DNA of 64,000 nucleotides from Rhodoplanes serenus (GTDB lineage Bacteria; Pseudomonadota; Alphaproteobacteria; Rhizobiales; Xanthobacteraceae), in contig CAMDFO010000017.1 in the NCBI GenBank assembly GCA_945897515.1, positions 1 to 64,000 of the forward strand, in the 5' to 3' direction. Positions 31,970-42,282 of the stretch are shown here, piece after piece (the stretch's first letter is position 1; each line of letters opens with the position of its first letter). Made by a program: the position numbers and the translations under genes. The notes beneath the pieces are model-generated. The model saw only the letters and a program-made list of their open reading frames with translations. It searched no databases and had not been told where the DNA came from.

Positions 31970-32827
31970 CTAAGCCTTCTCTTCCTCGAACGTCTCGCGG
32001 AACGGATGCGCGGGATAGACCCCGAGGATCGTCAGCTCCTTGGAGAAGAACGACAGCTCCTCCAGCGCGAACACCAGGCCGCGGTCGTCGGGATGACCTT
32101 CGACGTCAGCATAGAATTGCGTGGCGAAGAAATTGCCCTCGATCATGTAGCTTTCAAGCTTGGTCATGTTGATGCCGTTGGTGGCGAACCCGCCGAGCGC
32201 CTTGTACAGCGCCGCCGGAACGTTCTTCACCCGGAACACGAACGTGGTGACCACCTTGCCCTTGCCGCGCGAGGCCCATTTCTTCTCGCGCGACAGCACG
32301 ATGAAGCGCGTCGTGTTGTGGGCCTCGTCCTCGACGTCCTCCGCGAGGATATCGAGGCCGTAGATGTCCGCGGCGAGCCGCGACGCGATGGCCGCGCGCG
32401 ACTTGTCGCCGGCTTCCGAGACGATGCGTGCCGAGCCCGCCGTGTCGGCCGCGACCACCGGATGGATGCCGAGCTGCCGGATGATCTTGCGGCATTGTCC
32501 GAGCGCGTGGACGTGGCTCTCCACCGTCTTGATGCCCTTGATGTCGGCGCCCTTCGGAGCGAGCAACTGATGGCGCACCGGCATGAAATGCTCGCCGACG
32601 ATGTGGAGCTTCGAAAGCGGCATCAGATGATGAATGTCCGCGACGCGGCCGGCGACCGAGTTCTCGACCGGGATCATCCCGAGGTCGGCGTCGCCCGCGG
32701 TCAGTGCCGCGAATGCGTCCTCGAAAGTTGCCGCGGGCAGCGCCTCGGCATCGGGATAGGCCTCGTGGATTGCAAGGTGCGAATTGGCGCCCGGCTCTCC
32801 TTGGAAGACGATCTTTTTCTTTGTCAT
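31970..32827 (-). CDS. pheA: Prephenate dehydratase
   Basis: KIVFQGEPGANSHLAIHEAYPDAEALPAATFEDAFAALTAGDADLGMIPVENSVAGRVADIHHLM; ACT domain ...ALGGFATNGINMTKLESYMIEGNFFATQFYADVEGH. Confidence 0.94.
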   Translation of the reverse strand: MTKKKIVFQGEPGANSHLAIHEAYPDAEALPAATFEDAFAALTAGDADLGMIPVENSVAGRVADIHHLMPLSKLHIVGEHFMPVRHQLLAPKGADIKGIKTVESHVHALGQCRKIIRQLGIHPVVAADTAGSARIVSEAGDKSRAAIASRLAADIYGLDILAEDVEDEAHNTTRFIVLSREKKWASRGKGKVVTTFVFRVKNVPAALYKALGGFATNGINMTKLESYMIEGNFFATQFYADVEGHPDDRGLVFALEELSFFSKELTILGVYPAHPFRETFEEEKA

Positions 32828-32867
32828 GGGCTCACAAAGCGTCCTGCAATGAATGAGTCAACCGGCC

Positions 32868-33620
32868 TCAACCTCGGCCGCGAAGCGGCGACGACAGCAT
32901 CGCGCGTGCGATTTCCAGATCCTCCGGCGTATCGACGCCGAGCGGCACCGCATCCACGATCGCGACGTCGATGCGCATGCCTGCCTCCAGCGCGCGCAAT
33001 TGTTCGAGCTTCTCGCGCAGCTCCAGCGGCGAGGGCGGCAGCTTGACGAATTGAGCCAGAGCCGTGCGCCGATAGGCATAGAGCCCGATGTGATGATAGA
33101 GCGGCCCATCGCCGGCTGGCGCGGTGGCGCGGGTGAAATAGAGCGCACGCAGCCGCCCAGGCGCGACGGCTGAGCCCACCACTTTGACCACGTTGGGATT
33201 GCTGCGCTCCTCCGGCCTCCTGATCTCGGCGGCCAGCGTCGCAATCGCCACCGCCGGATCGGCGAGGGGGGCGAGCGCGGCCTTGATTGTCGCGGGCGCA
33301 AGCGTCGGCAGGTCGCCCTGTACGTTGACCACGGTCTGGACCTTGCCCTCGGGATCGATCATCCCCAGCGCCTCGAAGATGCGGTCGGAGCCGGACGGGT
33401 GGTCGGTCCGGGTCATCACCGCCCGTCCGCCGGCCTTTTCCACAGCCGCCGCGATTACCTCGGAATCGGTCGCCACCACGACCGGCCCGATCGCGGCCTC
33501 TTCGGCCCGGCGGAGGACATGCACGATCATAGGCTGTCCGGCGATGTCGGCGAGCGGCTTGCCCGGCAGCCGGGTCGCGGCCATGCGGGCGGGAATGAGG
33601 ATCAGGACGTCGTCAGCCAT
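32868..33620 (-). CDS. kdsB: 3-deoxy-manno-octulosonate cytidylyltransferase
   Basis: [59 protein letters not shown]. Confidence 0.94.
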   Translation of the reverse strand: MADDVLILIPARMAATRLPGKPLADIAGQPMIVHVLRRAEEAAIGPVVVATDSEVIAAAVEKAGGRAVMTRTDHPSGSDRIFEALGMIDPEGKVQTVVNVQGDLPTLAPATIKAALAPLADPAVAIATLAAEIRRPEERSNPNVVKVVGSAVAPGRLRALYFTRATAPAGDGPLYHHIGLYAYRRTALAQFVKLPPSPLELREKLEQLRALEAGMRIDVAIVDAVPLGVDTPEDLEIARAMLSSPLRGRG

Positions 33621-33776
33621 GGGGGGTCGCCGGCGCCGCTTTTTTCGGGGCTGAACGGGTGTCGCAGGGCGTTATACGGGTTGCCAGCCCTAAGGAAAAC
33701 CGGGTATCTCTCCGGCCTCCGCGGAGGTTCGCCGCGGCCAGCCCGATACCGCATTTCCCAGCGGAGCCGTTTCGCG

Positions 33777-34361
33777 ATGGATTCTTTCGAGATCAACAAA
33801 ATCCTGGGCGCGGTGCTCGCCACCTGCCTTGGGCTATTGTCCCTCAATATCGTCGCCAACGCGGTGTTTCATCCGCCGAAGCCGGCCAAGCCCGGCTATG
33901 ACATCGCGGTGCAGGAAGAGACGCCGGCCGGCGCTCCGGCAGCGGCCGCGGCGGCGGACGAGCCCCTGGCCAAGCGGTTCGCCAGCGCCGACACAGGCCG
34001 CGGCGAAGCTTCCGCCAAGAAATGCGCCTCCTGCCACACCTTCGACAAGGGCGGTCGCAACACCGTCGGACCGAACCTCTATGGCGTGGTCGGCCGGGCC
34101 AAAGCCTCGGTCGCGGGCTTCAACTATTCCGCGGCGATGAAGGCCAAGGGCGGCAACTGGACGCTCGAGGACATCGACGTTTATCTGAAGAACCCCAAGG
34201 CCATGGTGCCCGGCACCAACATGAACTTCGCCGGCATTCCGCGCGGCAGCGAGCGGGCCGATCTGATCACCTTCCTGAATTCGAAATCCGACAGCCCGGC
34301 CCCGCTTCCGAAGGAAGCCAACGCCACGCCGGGCCGCCAGGCGAGCGTTGCGCATCGGTAA
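33777..34361 (+). CDS. Membrane-anchored class I c-type cytochrome (CycM-like)
   Basis: MDSFEINKILGAVLATCLGLLSLNIVANAVF; ASAKKCASCHTFDKGGRNTVGPNLYGVVGR; divergent from kdsB. Confidence 0.9.
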   Translation: MDSFEINKILGAVLATCLGLLSLNIVANAVFHPPKPAKPGYDIAVQEETPAGAPAAAAAADEPLAKRFASADTGRGEASAKKCASCHTFDKGGRNTVGPNLYGVVGRAKASVAGFNYSAAMKAKGGNWTLEDIDVYLKNPKAMVPGTNMNFAGIPRGSERADLITFLNSKSDSPAPLPKEANATPGRQASVAHR

Positions 34362-34405
34362 TGCACCGGTAAGGTTGCGGAAAGCCCGACCGGACTAAGC
34401 TCCCG

Positions 34406-34450
34406 CGCGTAGAGTTCCTGCTCGTAAAGTTCCTGCACGTAAAGTTGAAG
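34406..34450. repeat. Three tandem 15-bp repeats cgcgtagagttcctg / ctcgtaaagttcctg / cacgtaaagttgaag
   Basis: Period-15 direct repeat, core cgtaaagtt, ~100 bp upstream of the first yejA-like gene. Confidence 0.7.
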
Positions 34451-34552
34451 CGTGTTGGCGATCGACCGCGCCCCTCAGGGTAGCGATCCATCCAAAAACC
34501 GACATAATCGGTTGAAAATCCTGGCCTGTTTCAGGCCGCCGGGAGCATTTTC

Positions 34553-36442
34553 ATGCGCGTCACGCGTCGAACTCTCCTTCAGACCAGCGCCGCAGCGCTG
34601 GCCGCGCCAGCGGTCCAGGCTCTCGACGGGCTGGTGCAGCCGCAGGCGGCCATCGCGCAGGAACAGCGGTGGCGGCACGGTCTGTCTTTGTTCGGCGACC
34701 TGAAATACCCGGCGGGCTTCAAGCGGTTCGATTACGTCAACGCTGACGCACCCAAAGCCGGCGCAGCGCGGATGATCGCATTCGGCACGTTCGACAATTT
34801 CAATATGGTGACCGGCGGCGTGAAGGGCGCACTGTCCGCTGGCATCGACCAGATCTACGACACCCTGATGGTCTCGGCTCTGGATGAAGAATCCACCGAA
34901 TATGGGTTGCTGGCGGAGGCCGTCAGTCATCCCGACGATCATGCCTGGGTGACCTATCGCCTGCGGGCCGGTGCCAAATGGCACGACGGCAAGCCGGTGA
35001 CGGTCGAGGACGTCATGTTCTCGCTCGAAGCCTTCAAGAAACATCACCCGCAATATTCCGCCTACTACCGCCACGTCGTGAAGGCGGAGAAGACCGGCGA
35101 GCGCGACATCACGTTCACCTTCGACGGTCCGGGCAACCGTGAACTGCCGCTGATCGTCGGACAGCTCAACGTGATGCCGAAGCATTGGTGGGAGGGCGCC
35201 GACTCGCAAGGCCGCAAGCGCGACATTTCGGCGACCACGCTCGAACCGCCGCTCGGCTGCGGCGCCTACAAGATCAAATCGTTCGTGCCGGGTCGTACCG
35301 TCGTCTATGAGCGCGTCAAGGACTATTGGGGCAAGGATCTCAACGTCAATATCGGCCGCGACAACTTCGACGAGATGCGTTTCGAATATTTCCGCGACTC
35401 CACCGTCGCGATCGAGGCATTCAAGGCCGATCACATCGACTGGCGGTCCGAGAACAGCGCCAAGAACTGGGCCACCGCCTACGACTTCCCGGCGGTCAAG
35501 GACAAGCGCGTCCTGCTCGAAGAATTCCCGATCAACTCGTCGGGCGTGATGCAGGCCTTCGTGTTCAACACCCGGCGCGACAAGTTCAAGGACCCGCGGG
35601 TGCGCCGCGCCTTCAATTTCGGCTTCGATTTCGAGGAGATGAACCGGCAGATTTTCTTTGGCCAGTACAAACGCATCGCCAGCTACTACGAGGGCCTGGA
35701 CTTGGCGGCGCGCGGTCTGCCGCAGGGCCAGGAGCTCGCGATCCTCGAAACCGTGCGCGACAAGATTCCGCCGGACGTGTTCACCAAGCCCTATGCCAAT
35801 CCGGTCGGCGGCAGCCCGGACGCGGTGCGCGGCAATCTGCGCGAAGGCGTGCGTTTGTTGCGCGAAGCCGGCTACGAGGTCCGCAACCAGAAGCTCGTCA
35901 ACACCAAGACCGGCGAGCCGATGACGGTCGAGTTCCTGCTGTCGAGTCCGGACTCGGTGCGCTTCGTCGAGCCCTACAAGCCAGGGCTCGAGCGTCTCGG
36001 CATCACCGTCACGGTCCGCAACGTCGACGACGCGCAGTACGAGAACCGACTGCGTCAATGGGACTACGACATCATCACCGCGGGATGGGGCCAGTCGCTT
36101 TCGCCCGGCAACGAGCAGCGCGGATATTGGGGCTCGCAGGCTGCAGACGTTGCCGGCTCACGCAACCTTGCCGGCATCAAGAATCCGGCGATCGACACGC
36201 TGATCGACCGGGTGATCTTCGCCAAGAACCGCGACGAGCTGGTCGCCGCCACCAAGGCGCTCGACCGGGTGCTGTTGTGGAACCACTACGTCGTGCCGCA
36301 ATGGACCTACGGCAAGATTCGCAGCGCGCGCTGGGACCGCTACAGCCGGCCCGATCCGCTGCCGAAATATGGTTTCTCGGGATTCCCGACGATCTGGTGG
36401 TTCGACGCCAACAAGGCGGCGAAGACAGGGTCGCGATCGTGA
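34553..36442 (+). CDS. yejA: Extracellular solute-binding protein, YejA-like (1)
   Basis: Tat-type leader MRVTRRTLLQTSAAALAAPAVQALDG; GLSLFGDLKYPAGFKRFDYVNADAPKAG; SBP family 5. Confidence 0.88.
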   Translation: MRVTRRTLLQTSAAALAAPAVQALDGLVQPQAAIAQEQRWRHGLSLFGDLKYPAGFKRFDYVNADAPKAGAARMIAFGTFDNFNMVTGGVKGALSAGIDQIYDTLMVSALDEESTEYGLLAEAVSHPDDHAWVTYRLRAGAKWHDGKPVTVEDVMFSLEAFKKHHPQYSAYYRHVVKAEKTGERDITFTFDGPGNRELPLIVGQLNVMPKHWWEGADSQGRKRDISATTLEPPLGCGAYKIKSFVPGRTVVYERVKDYWGKDLNVNIGRDNFDEMRFEYFRDSTVAIEAFKADHIDWRSENSAKNWATAYDFPAVKDKRVLLEEFPINSSGVMQAFVFNTRRDKFKDPRVRRAFNFGFDFEEMNRQIFFGQYKRIASYYEGLDLAARGLPQGQELAILETVRDKIPPDVFTKPYANPVGGSPDAVRGNLREGVRLLREAGYEVRNQKLVNTKTGEPMTVEFLLSSPDSVRFVEPYKPGLERLGITVTVRNVDDAQYENRLRQWDYDIITAGWGQSLSPGNEQRGYWGSQAADVAGSRNLAGIKNPAIDTLIDRVIFAKNRDELVAATKALDRVLLWNHYVVPQWTYGKIRSARWDRYSRPDPLPKYGFSGFPTIWWFDANKAAKTGSRS

Positions 36443-38316
36443 CAATCCTGTCGCGCCGCGATGTGCTGATCGCCGGTGCGGGGGCCGCGGTTTCGAGTGT
36501 GATGCCGGGCCAATCCGGGTTCGAGGCGTTCGCGCAGGCCACCCCGGACACCGAGCGCCACGGCATCTCCGCGTTCGGCGATCTGAAATATCCGCCCGAC
36601 TTCCGGCATTTTGAATACGTCGATCCCAAAGCTCCCAAGGGTGGCGCGTTCTCCCAGATCGGCCCGAGCCGGATGTTCAATCAGGGCCTGCTCACCTTCA
36701 ACACGCTCAACAGCTACATCCTGCGGGGCGACGCTGCGCAGGGCATGGAGCTGACCTTCGCCAGCCTGATGGTGCGCTCTGGCGACGAGCCGGACGCCAT
36801 GTACGGGCTGGTCGCGAGATCGGTTCGGATCTCCGCCGACGGGCTGACCTATCGCTACGTGCTGCGGCCGGAGGCCAGGTTCCACGACGGCACCAAGCTC
36901 ACCGCCCACGACGTGGCGTTTTCGCTCGCCACCCTGAAGGCGAAGGGCCATCCGATCATTACGCAATTGCTGCGCGACTTCGTCGGCGCGGAAGCCGAGG
37001 ACGACTCGACCGTGGTGCTGCGCTTCACCGAGAATCGCGCCCGCGATGTGCCGCTGTTTGCGGCAGCCCTGCCGGTGTTCTCGCGCGCCTACTACGGCGC
37101 CAAATCGTTCGATGAGACGACCCTAGACATTCCGCTCGGCAGTGGGCCCTACAAGGTCGGGCGCTTCGAGCCCGGCCGCTATATCGAATACGAGCGGATG
37201 AAGGACTGGTGGGCGGCAGACCTTCCGGTGACGCGCGGCCAGTACAACTTCGACACCGTGCGCTTTGAATATTATCGCGACCGCGATGTCGCGTTCGAAG
37301 GCTTCACCGGCAAGAGCTATCTGTTTCGTGAGGAGTTCACCTCGCGGATCTGGGCGACGCGCTACGAATTCCCCGCGATCAAGGACGGCCGGGTCAAGCG
37401 CGAAGTCCTGTCGGACGAGACGCCGTCCGGCGCGCAGGGCTGGTTCCTCAACACCCGACTGTCGAAATTTCGGGACCCGAAGCTGCGCGAGGCGCTGGGC
37501 TGCGCCTTCGACTTCGAGTGGACCAACAAGTCGATCATGTACGACTCGTACAGGCGCACCCATTCGGTATTTCAGAACTCCGACATGATGGCGAACGGCA
37601 AGCCGGACGCGGCCGAGCTGGCGCTGCTCGAGCCGTTCCGCGGCAAGGTGCCGGACGAGGTGTTCGGCGAGCCGTTCCTGCCGCCGGTGTCCGATGGCTC
37701 GGGCCAGGACCGAGCGCTGCTGCGGCGCGGCGTGCAATTGCTCAACGAGGCGGGTTACGTCATCAAGGGCGGCAAGCGCCACTCGCCGCAGGGCGAACGC
37801 ATCGTCATCGAATTCCTGCTGGAGGAACCAAGCTTCCAGCCGCATCACATGCCCTACATCAAGAACCTGGCGACGCTCGGCATCGACGCCACGGTTCGCC
37901 TGGTCGACTCGGCGCAGATGCAGAAGCGCCGCAACGACTTCGATTACGATATCGTCATCCAGCGTTTCGGCTTCTCGTCGACGCCGGGCGATTCGCTGCG
38001 CTCCTATTTCTCGTCGCAGGCGGCGGGGATCAAAGGCTCGCAGAACCTGGCCGGCATCGCCGACCCGGCGATTGACGCCATGATCGACAAGATCATCGCC
38101 GCTGGCAGCCGCGCCGAGATGACCATCGCCTGCCGCGCGCTCGACCGGCTGATCCGCGCCGGCCGGTACTGGGTGCCGCACTGGTACAAGGCCTCGCATT
38201 GGTTCGCGTATTGGGACATGTTCAGTCGGCCGCCGAACAAGCCGCGCTACGGCCGCGGCGTGCTGGAAACCTGGTGGTACGACCGCGACAAGGCGGCAAA
38301 GCTCGAAAGAGGCTAA
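36439..38316 (+). CDS. yejA: Extracellular solute-binding protein, YejA-like (2)
   Basis: GTG start overlapping the previous stop (GTGA); ILSRRDVLIAGAGAAVSSVMPGQ (Tat-like); HGISAFGDLKYPPDFRHFEYVDPKAPKGGAFSQIGP. Confidence 0.87.
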   Translation: MTILSRRDVLIAGAGAAVSSVMPGQSGFEAFAQATPDTERHGISAFGDLKYPPDFRHFEYVDPKAPKGGAFSQIGPSRMFNQGLLTFNTLNSYILRGDAAQGMELTFASLMVRSGDEPDAMYGLVARSVRISADGLTYRYVLRPEARFHDGTKLTAHDVAFSLATLKAKGHPIITQLLRDFVGAEAEDDSTVVLRFTENRARDVPLFAAALPVFSRAYYGAKSFDETTLDIPLGSGPYKVGRFEPGRYIEYERMKDWWAADLPVTRGQYNFDTVRFEYYRDRDVAFEGFTGKSYLFREEFTSRIWATRYEFPAIKDGRVKREVLSDETPSGAQGWFLNTRLSKFRDPKLREALGCAFDFEWTNKSIMYDSYRRTHSVFQNSDMMANGKPDAAELALLEPFRGKVPDEVFGEPFLPPVSDGSGQDRALLRRGVQLLNEAGYVIKGGKRHSPQGERIVIEFLLEEPSFQPHHMPYIKNLATLGIDATVRLVDSAQMQKRRNDFDYDIVIQRFGFSSTPGDSLRSYFSSQAAGIKGSQNLAGIADPAIDAMIDKIIAAGSRAEMTIACRALDRLIRAGRYWVPHWYKASHWFAYWDMFSRPPNKPRYGRGVLETWWYDRDKAAKLERG

Positions 38317-38325
38317 GCAAGTCGA

Positions 38326-39444
38326 ATGGCCGCCTATATCATCCGCCGCCTGCTGTTCATGATCCCGACGCTGCTCGGAATCATGCTGGTATCGTTCGTC
38401 GTGGTGCAGTTCGCGCCCGGCGGACCGATCGAACGCGTGATCGCGTCGCTGTCCGGCGCCGACACCGGCGCCAGCTCGCGCATTGCAGGCTCGGGCGCGG
38501 GCGGCGATTTCGGGGCGCGCGGGGCGGTCCAGGGCGGCTCGCAGGTCGACGCAGCAACGTCGAAATATCGCGGCGCGCAGGGCCTCGATCCGGAATTCAT
38601 CAAGAGCCTGGAGAAGCAGTTCGGTTTCGACAAGCCGGCGCACGAGCGCTTCCTGCTGATGTTGTGGAATTTCTCCACCTTCGATTTCGGCAAGAGCTAT
38701 TTCCGCGACGTCAGCGTGCTGCAGCTCATCAAGGAAAAGCTGCCCGTGTCGATGTCGCTCGGGATCTGGATGACGCTGATCACCTATCTGATCTCGATTC
38801 CGCTCGGCATTCGCAAGGCGGTGTCCGACGGCGCGCGCTTCGACGTGTGGACCTCGTGGATCATCATCATCGGCTACGCCATCCCGGGCTTCCTGTTCGC
38901 GATCCTGCTGATCATCCTGTTCGCCGGCGGCTCGTACTTCGACTGGTTCCCCTTGCGCGGCCTGACATCGGATAATTTCGCGTTCCTGCCCTGGTATGCG
39001 CAGATCGCCGACTATTTCTGGCATCTGGCGCTGCCGATGACCGCCATGGTGCTCGGCGCCTTCGCCACCATGTCGCTGCTCACCAAGAACTCGTTTCTCG
39101 ACGAGATCCGCAAACAATATGTCCTGACGGCGCGTGCCAAGGGCTGCACGGCGCGGCAGACGCTCTACGGCCACGTGTTCCGCAACGCCATGCTGATCGT
39201 GGTCGCGGGCTTTCCGGGCGCGTTCGTGCACGCCTTCTTCTCCGGCTCGCTGCTGATCGAAACCATCTTCTCGCTGGATGGCCTTGGGCTGCTGGGCTTC
39301 GAGAGCGTGCTCAATCGCGACTATCCGGTGGTGTTCGCCACGCTTTATATCTTCGCCCTGATCGGGCTGGTTGTGAACCTGATCTCCGACCTCACCTACA
39401 CCTGGATCGATCCGCGCATCGATTTCGAAACCCGGGAGGTGTGA
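38326..39444 (+). CDS. yejB: Peptide/microcin C-type ABC transporter permease YejB
   Basis: [76 protein letters not shown]. Confidence 0.92.
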   Translation: MAAYIIRRLLFMIPTLLGIMLVSFVVVQFAPGGPIERVIASLSGADTGASSRIAGSGAGGDFGARGAVQGGSQVDAATSKYRGAQGLDPEFIKSLEKQFGFDKPAHERFLLMLWNFSTFDFGKSYFRDVSVLQLIKEKLPVSMSLGIWMTLITYLISIPLGIRKAVSDGARFDVWTSWIIIIGYAIPGFLFAILLIILFAGGSYFDWFPLRGLTSDNFAFLPWYAQIADYFWHLALPMTAMVLGAFATMSLLTKNSFLDEIRKQYVLTARAKGCTARQTLYGHVFRNAMLIVVAGFPGAFVHAFFSGSLLIETIFSLDGLGLLGFESVLNRDYPVVFATLYIFALIGLVVNLISDLTYTWIDPRIDFETREV

Positions 39445-39445
39445 G

Positions 39446-40627
39446 GTGGACGCGCGCGTCGTCGGGCCGCTACCGGAAACCACGGCCGCCGCGCCGCTCG
39501 GGCTCGCCGTGCCTCCGGAGCGCCGGCGCATCTGGCTGTCGCCGATCAACAAGCGCCGCTGGGAGAACTTCAAGCGCAACCGCCGCGGCTATTGGTCGTT
39601 GTGGATTTTCGCGGTGCTGTTCGTGCTCTCGTTGTTCGCCGAGTTCATCGCCAACGACAAGCCGTTCCTGGTCAAGTATGAGGGCAAGTTCTATTTCCCC
39701 GCCGTCGTGTCCTATCCCGAAACGACATTCGGCGGCGACTTCGAGACCGCCGCGGACTACCGCGATCCGTTTTTGCAGAAGCTGATCGCGGAAAAGGGCG
39801 GCACCATCGTCTGGCCGCTGATCCGCTATTCCTACGACACCCACAATCTCGATCTGCCGACGCCGGCGCCGTCGCAGCCGACGTGGCGGCTGACCGAGGA
39901 GCAATGCAAATCGGTGGTCGAGAAGAAGAAGCTCCGGGGCTGCCGCGACCTCGAATACAACTGGCTCGGCACCGACGATCAGGGCCGCGATGTGGTGGCG
40001 CGGCTGATCTACGGATTCCGCATTTCGGTGCTGTTCGGATTGACCCTCACGCTCATCTCATCGGTGATCGGCGTCGCGGCCGGCGCGGTGCAGGGCTATT
40101 TCGGCGGCTGGACCGATCTGCTGTTCCAGCGCGTCATCGAAATCTGGACCTCGGTGCCGTCGCTCTACCTGCTGCTGATCATCTCGTCGGTGCTGGTGCC
40201 CGGCTTCTTCGTGCTGCTCGGGATATTGCTGCTGTTCTCATGGGTGTCGCTGGTCGGCTTGGTTCGCGCCGAGTTCCTCCGCGGACGCAATTTCGAGTAC
40301 ATCCAGGCCGCGCGCGCGCTCGGGGTGTCGAACCGCACGATCATGTTCCGTCACTTGCTGCCGAACGCCATGGTCGCAACCCTGACGTTCCTGCCGTTTA
40401 TCCTGTCATCGTCGGTCATGACCCTGACCGCGCTCGATTTCCTCGGCTTCGGTCTGCCGCCCGGCTCGCCCTCGCTCGGCGAACTGCTGTCCCAGGCCAA
40501 GGCCAACATCCAGGCGCCGTGGCTCGGCCTCGCCGGGTTCTTTTCGGTCGCCATCATGCTGTCGCTGCTGATCTTCATCGGCGAAGGTGTGCGCGACGCG
40601 TTCGACCCGAGGAAGACATTCACGTGA
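39446..40627 (+). CDS. yejE: Peptide/microcin C-type ABC transporter permease YejE
   Basis: LSPINKRRWENFKRNRRGYWSLWIFAVLFVLSLFAEFIANDKPFLVKYEGKFYFPAV; NWLGTDDQGRDVVARLIYGFRISVLFG. Confidence 0.92.
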   Translation: MDARVVGPLPETTAAAPLGLAVPPERRRIWLSPINKRRWENFKRNRRGYWSLWIFAVLFVLSLFAEFIANDKPFLVKYEGKFYFPAVVSYPETTFGGDFETAADYRDPFLQKLIAEKGGTIVWPLIRYSYDTHNLDLPTPAPSQPTWRLTEEQCKSVVEKKKLRGCRDLEYNWLGTDDQGRDVVARLIYGFRISVLFGLTLTLISSVIGVAAGAVQGYFGGWTDLLFQRVIEIWTSVPSLYLLLIISSVLVPGFFVLLGILLLFSWVSLVGLVRAEFLRGRNFEYIQAARALGVSNRTIMFRHLLPNAMVATLTFLPFILSSSVMTLTALDFLGFGLPPGSPSLGELLSQAKANIQAPWLGLAGFFSVAIMLSLLIFIGEGVRDAFDPRKTFT

Positions 40628-42267
40628 GCTTCAAGGACGCCGACACGCCGCTGCTCGCCGTGAAAGACCTCTCCGTCGCCTTCCGTCAGCGCGATGGTGA
40701 GCTGCTCGCGGTCGATCGCATCTCGTTCGAGATCAGGAAGGGCGAGACGCTGGCGATCGTAGGCGAGTCCGGATCGGGCAAGTCGGTCACGGCGCTTTCG
40801 GTGATGAAGCTGCTGCCCTATCCGGCGGCGCATCACCCGTCCGGCACCATCACGTTCAAGGGCCAGGAGCTTCTGCACCTGCCGGAGCACGAAATCCGCA
40901 AGGTGCGCGGCAACGACATTACCATCATCTTCCAGGAGCCGATGACCTCGCTCAATCCGCTGCACACCATTGAGCAGCAGATTGGCGAAATCCTGCTGCT
41001 GCATCGCGAATTGAAGGGCGAGGCGGCGCGGGCGCGCACCATCGAACTGCTGACCCAGGTCGGCATCCCCGAACCCGCCGGCCGGCTCGCGAGCTACCCG
41101 CATCAGCTCTCCGGCGGCCAGCGCCAGCGCGTCATGATCGCCATGGCGCTCGCCAATGAGCCCGACCTTTTGATCGCCGACGAGCCGACCACCGCGCTCG
41201 ACGTCACGGTGCAGGCGCAGATCCTCAAGCTGCTCAAGGAAATCCAGGGCCGGCTCGGCATGGCGATGCTGTTCATCACCCACGACCTCGGCATCGTGCG
41301 CAAGATCGCCGACCGGGTCTGCGTCATGAGCAAGGGCAAGATCGTCGAGCAGGGCCCGGTCGAACGCGTCTATACCGCGCCCGAGCATCCCTACACGCGC
41401 GCGCTGCTCGCCGCGCAGCCGAAGGGCGACCCGCCTCCGGTCAATCTCGACGCGCCCGTGATCGTCGAAACCAAGAACCTCAAGGTCTGGTTTCCGATCA
41501 AGCGCGGCGTGCTGCGCAAGACCGTCGGCCATATCAAGGCGGTTGATGGCGTGAGCATCGAGGTGCGCAAGGGCGAGACGCTCGGCGTGGTGGGCGAGTC
41601 CGGTTCGGGAAAGACCACGCTCGGCCTTGCCATCCTGCGGCTGGTGTCGTCCGACGGCCCGATCATTTTCATGGGCAATGCGTTGCAGGGATTGCGTTTC
41701 AAGCAGATGCGGCCGCACCGCCGCGACATGCAGATCGTGTTCCAGGATCCGTTCGGCTCGCTATCCCCGCGCATGTCGGTGGCGGACATCATCGACGAGG
41801 GGCTTGGCGTCCATCATCCAGACATGTCGCAGGATGAGCGCGACCAGCGCGTGGTGCGGGCGCTCAACGATGTCGGGCTCGATCCCGAGACGCGGTTCCG
41901 CTATCCGCACGAATTCTCCGGTGGCCAGCGCCAGCGCATCGCGGTGGCGCGCGCCATCGTGCTGGAGCCGACGTTCGTGGTGCTCGACGAGCCGACCAGT
42001 GCGCTCGACATGCTGATCCAGGCGCAGATCGTCGATCTGCTGCGCGACATCCAGAAGCGGCGCGACCTGACCTATCTGTTCATCTCGCATGATCTGAAGG
42101 TGGTCGCGGCGCTGGCCAGCCGGCTGGTCGTGATGAAGGACGGCAAGGTGGTCGAAGCAGGTCCGGCCGCGGAGCTGTTCAAGAATCCCAAGAGCGGCTA
42201 CACCCGCGCGCTGTTCGCTGCCGCCTTCAATCTCGAAACCGCGCCCGAAGGCGTGGTGGCGCAATAG
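40624..42267 (+). CDS. yejF: Dual-ATPase ABC transporter ATP-binding protein YejF
   Basis: Two ABC cassettes: [19 protein letters not shown] ... [52 protein letters not shown] ... [35 protein letters not shown] start overlaps the yejE stop. Confidence 0.93.
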   Translation: MSFKDADTPLLAVKDLSVAFRQRDGELLAVDRISFEIRKGETLAIVGESGSGKSVTALSVMKLLPYPAAHHPSGTITFKGQELLHLPEHEIRKVRGNDITIIFQEPMTSLNPLHTIEQQIGEILLLHRELKGEAARARTIELLTQVGIPEPAGRLASYPHQLSGGQRQRVMIAMALANEPDLLIADEPTTALDVTVQAQILKLLKEIQGRLGMAMLFITHDLGIVRKIADRVCVMSKGKIVEQGPVERVYTAPEHPYTRALLAAQPKGDPPPVNLDAPVIVETKNLKVWFPIKRGVLRKTVGHIKAVDGVSIEVRKGETLGVVGESGSGKTTLGLAILRLVSSDGPIIFMGNALQGLRFKQMRPHRRDMQIVFQDPFGSLSPRMSVADIIDEGLGVHHPDMSQDERDQRVVRALNDVGLDPETRFRYPHEFSGGQRQRIAVARAIVLEPTFVVLDEPTSALDMLIQAQIVDLLRDIQKRRDLTYLFISHDLKVVAALASRLVVMKDGKVVEAGPAAELFKNPKSGYTRALFAAAFNLETAPEGVVAQ

Positions 42268-42282
42268 CGCCGCGCGCTCGTC

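Noticed and set aside
35326-38316. 996-aa plus ORF suggesting a fused giant binding protein
   Set aside because: The first part is out-of-frame read-through of yejA1; the real second gene starts at GTG 36439, overlapping the yejA1 stop.
37123-39579. 818-aa minus-strand ORF across the second yejA and yejB
   Set aside because: Antisense shadow spanning two genes on the other strand; composition typical of a third-position GC artefact.
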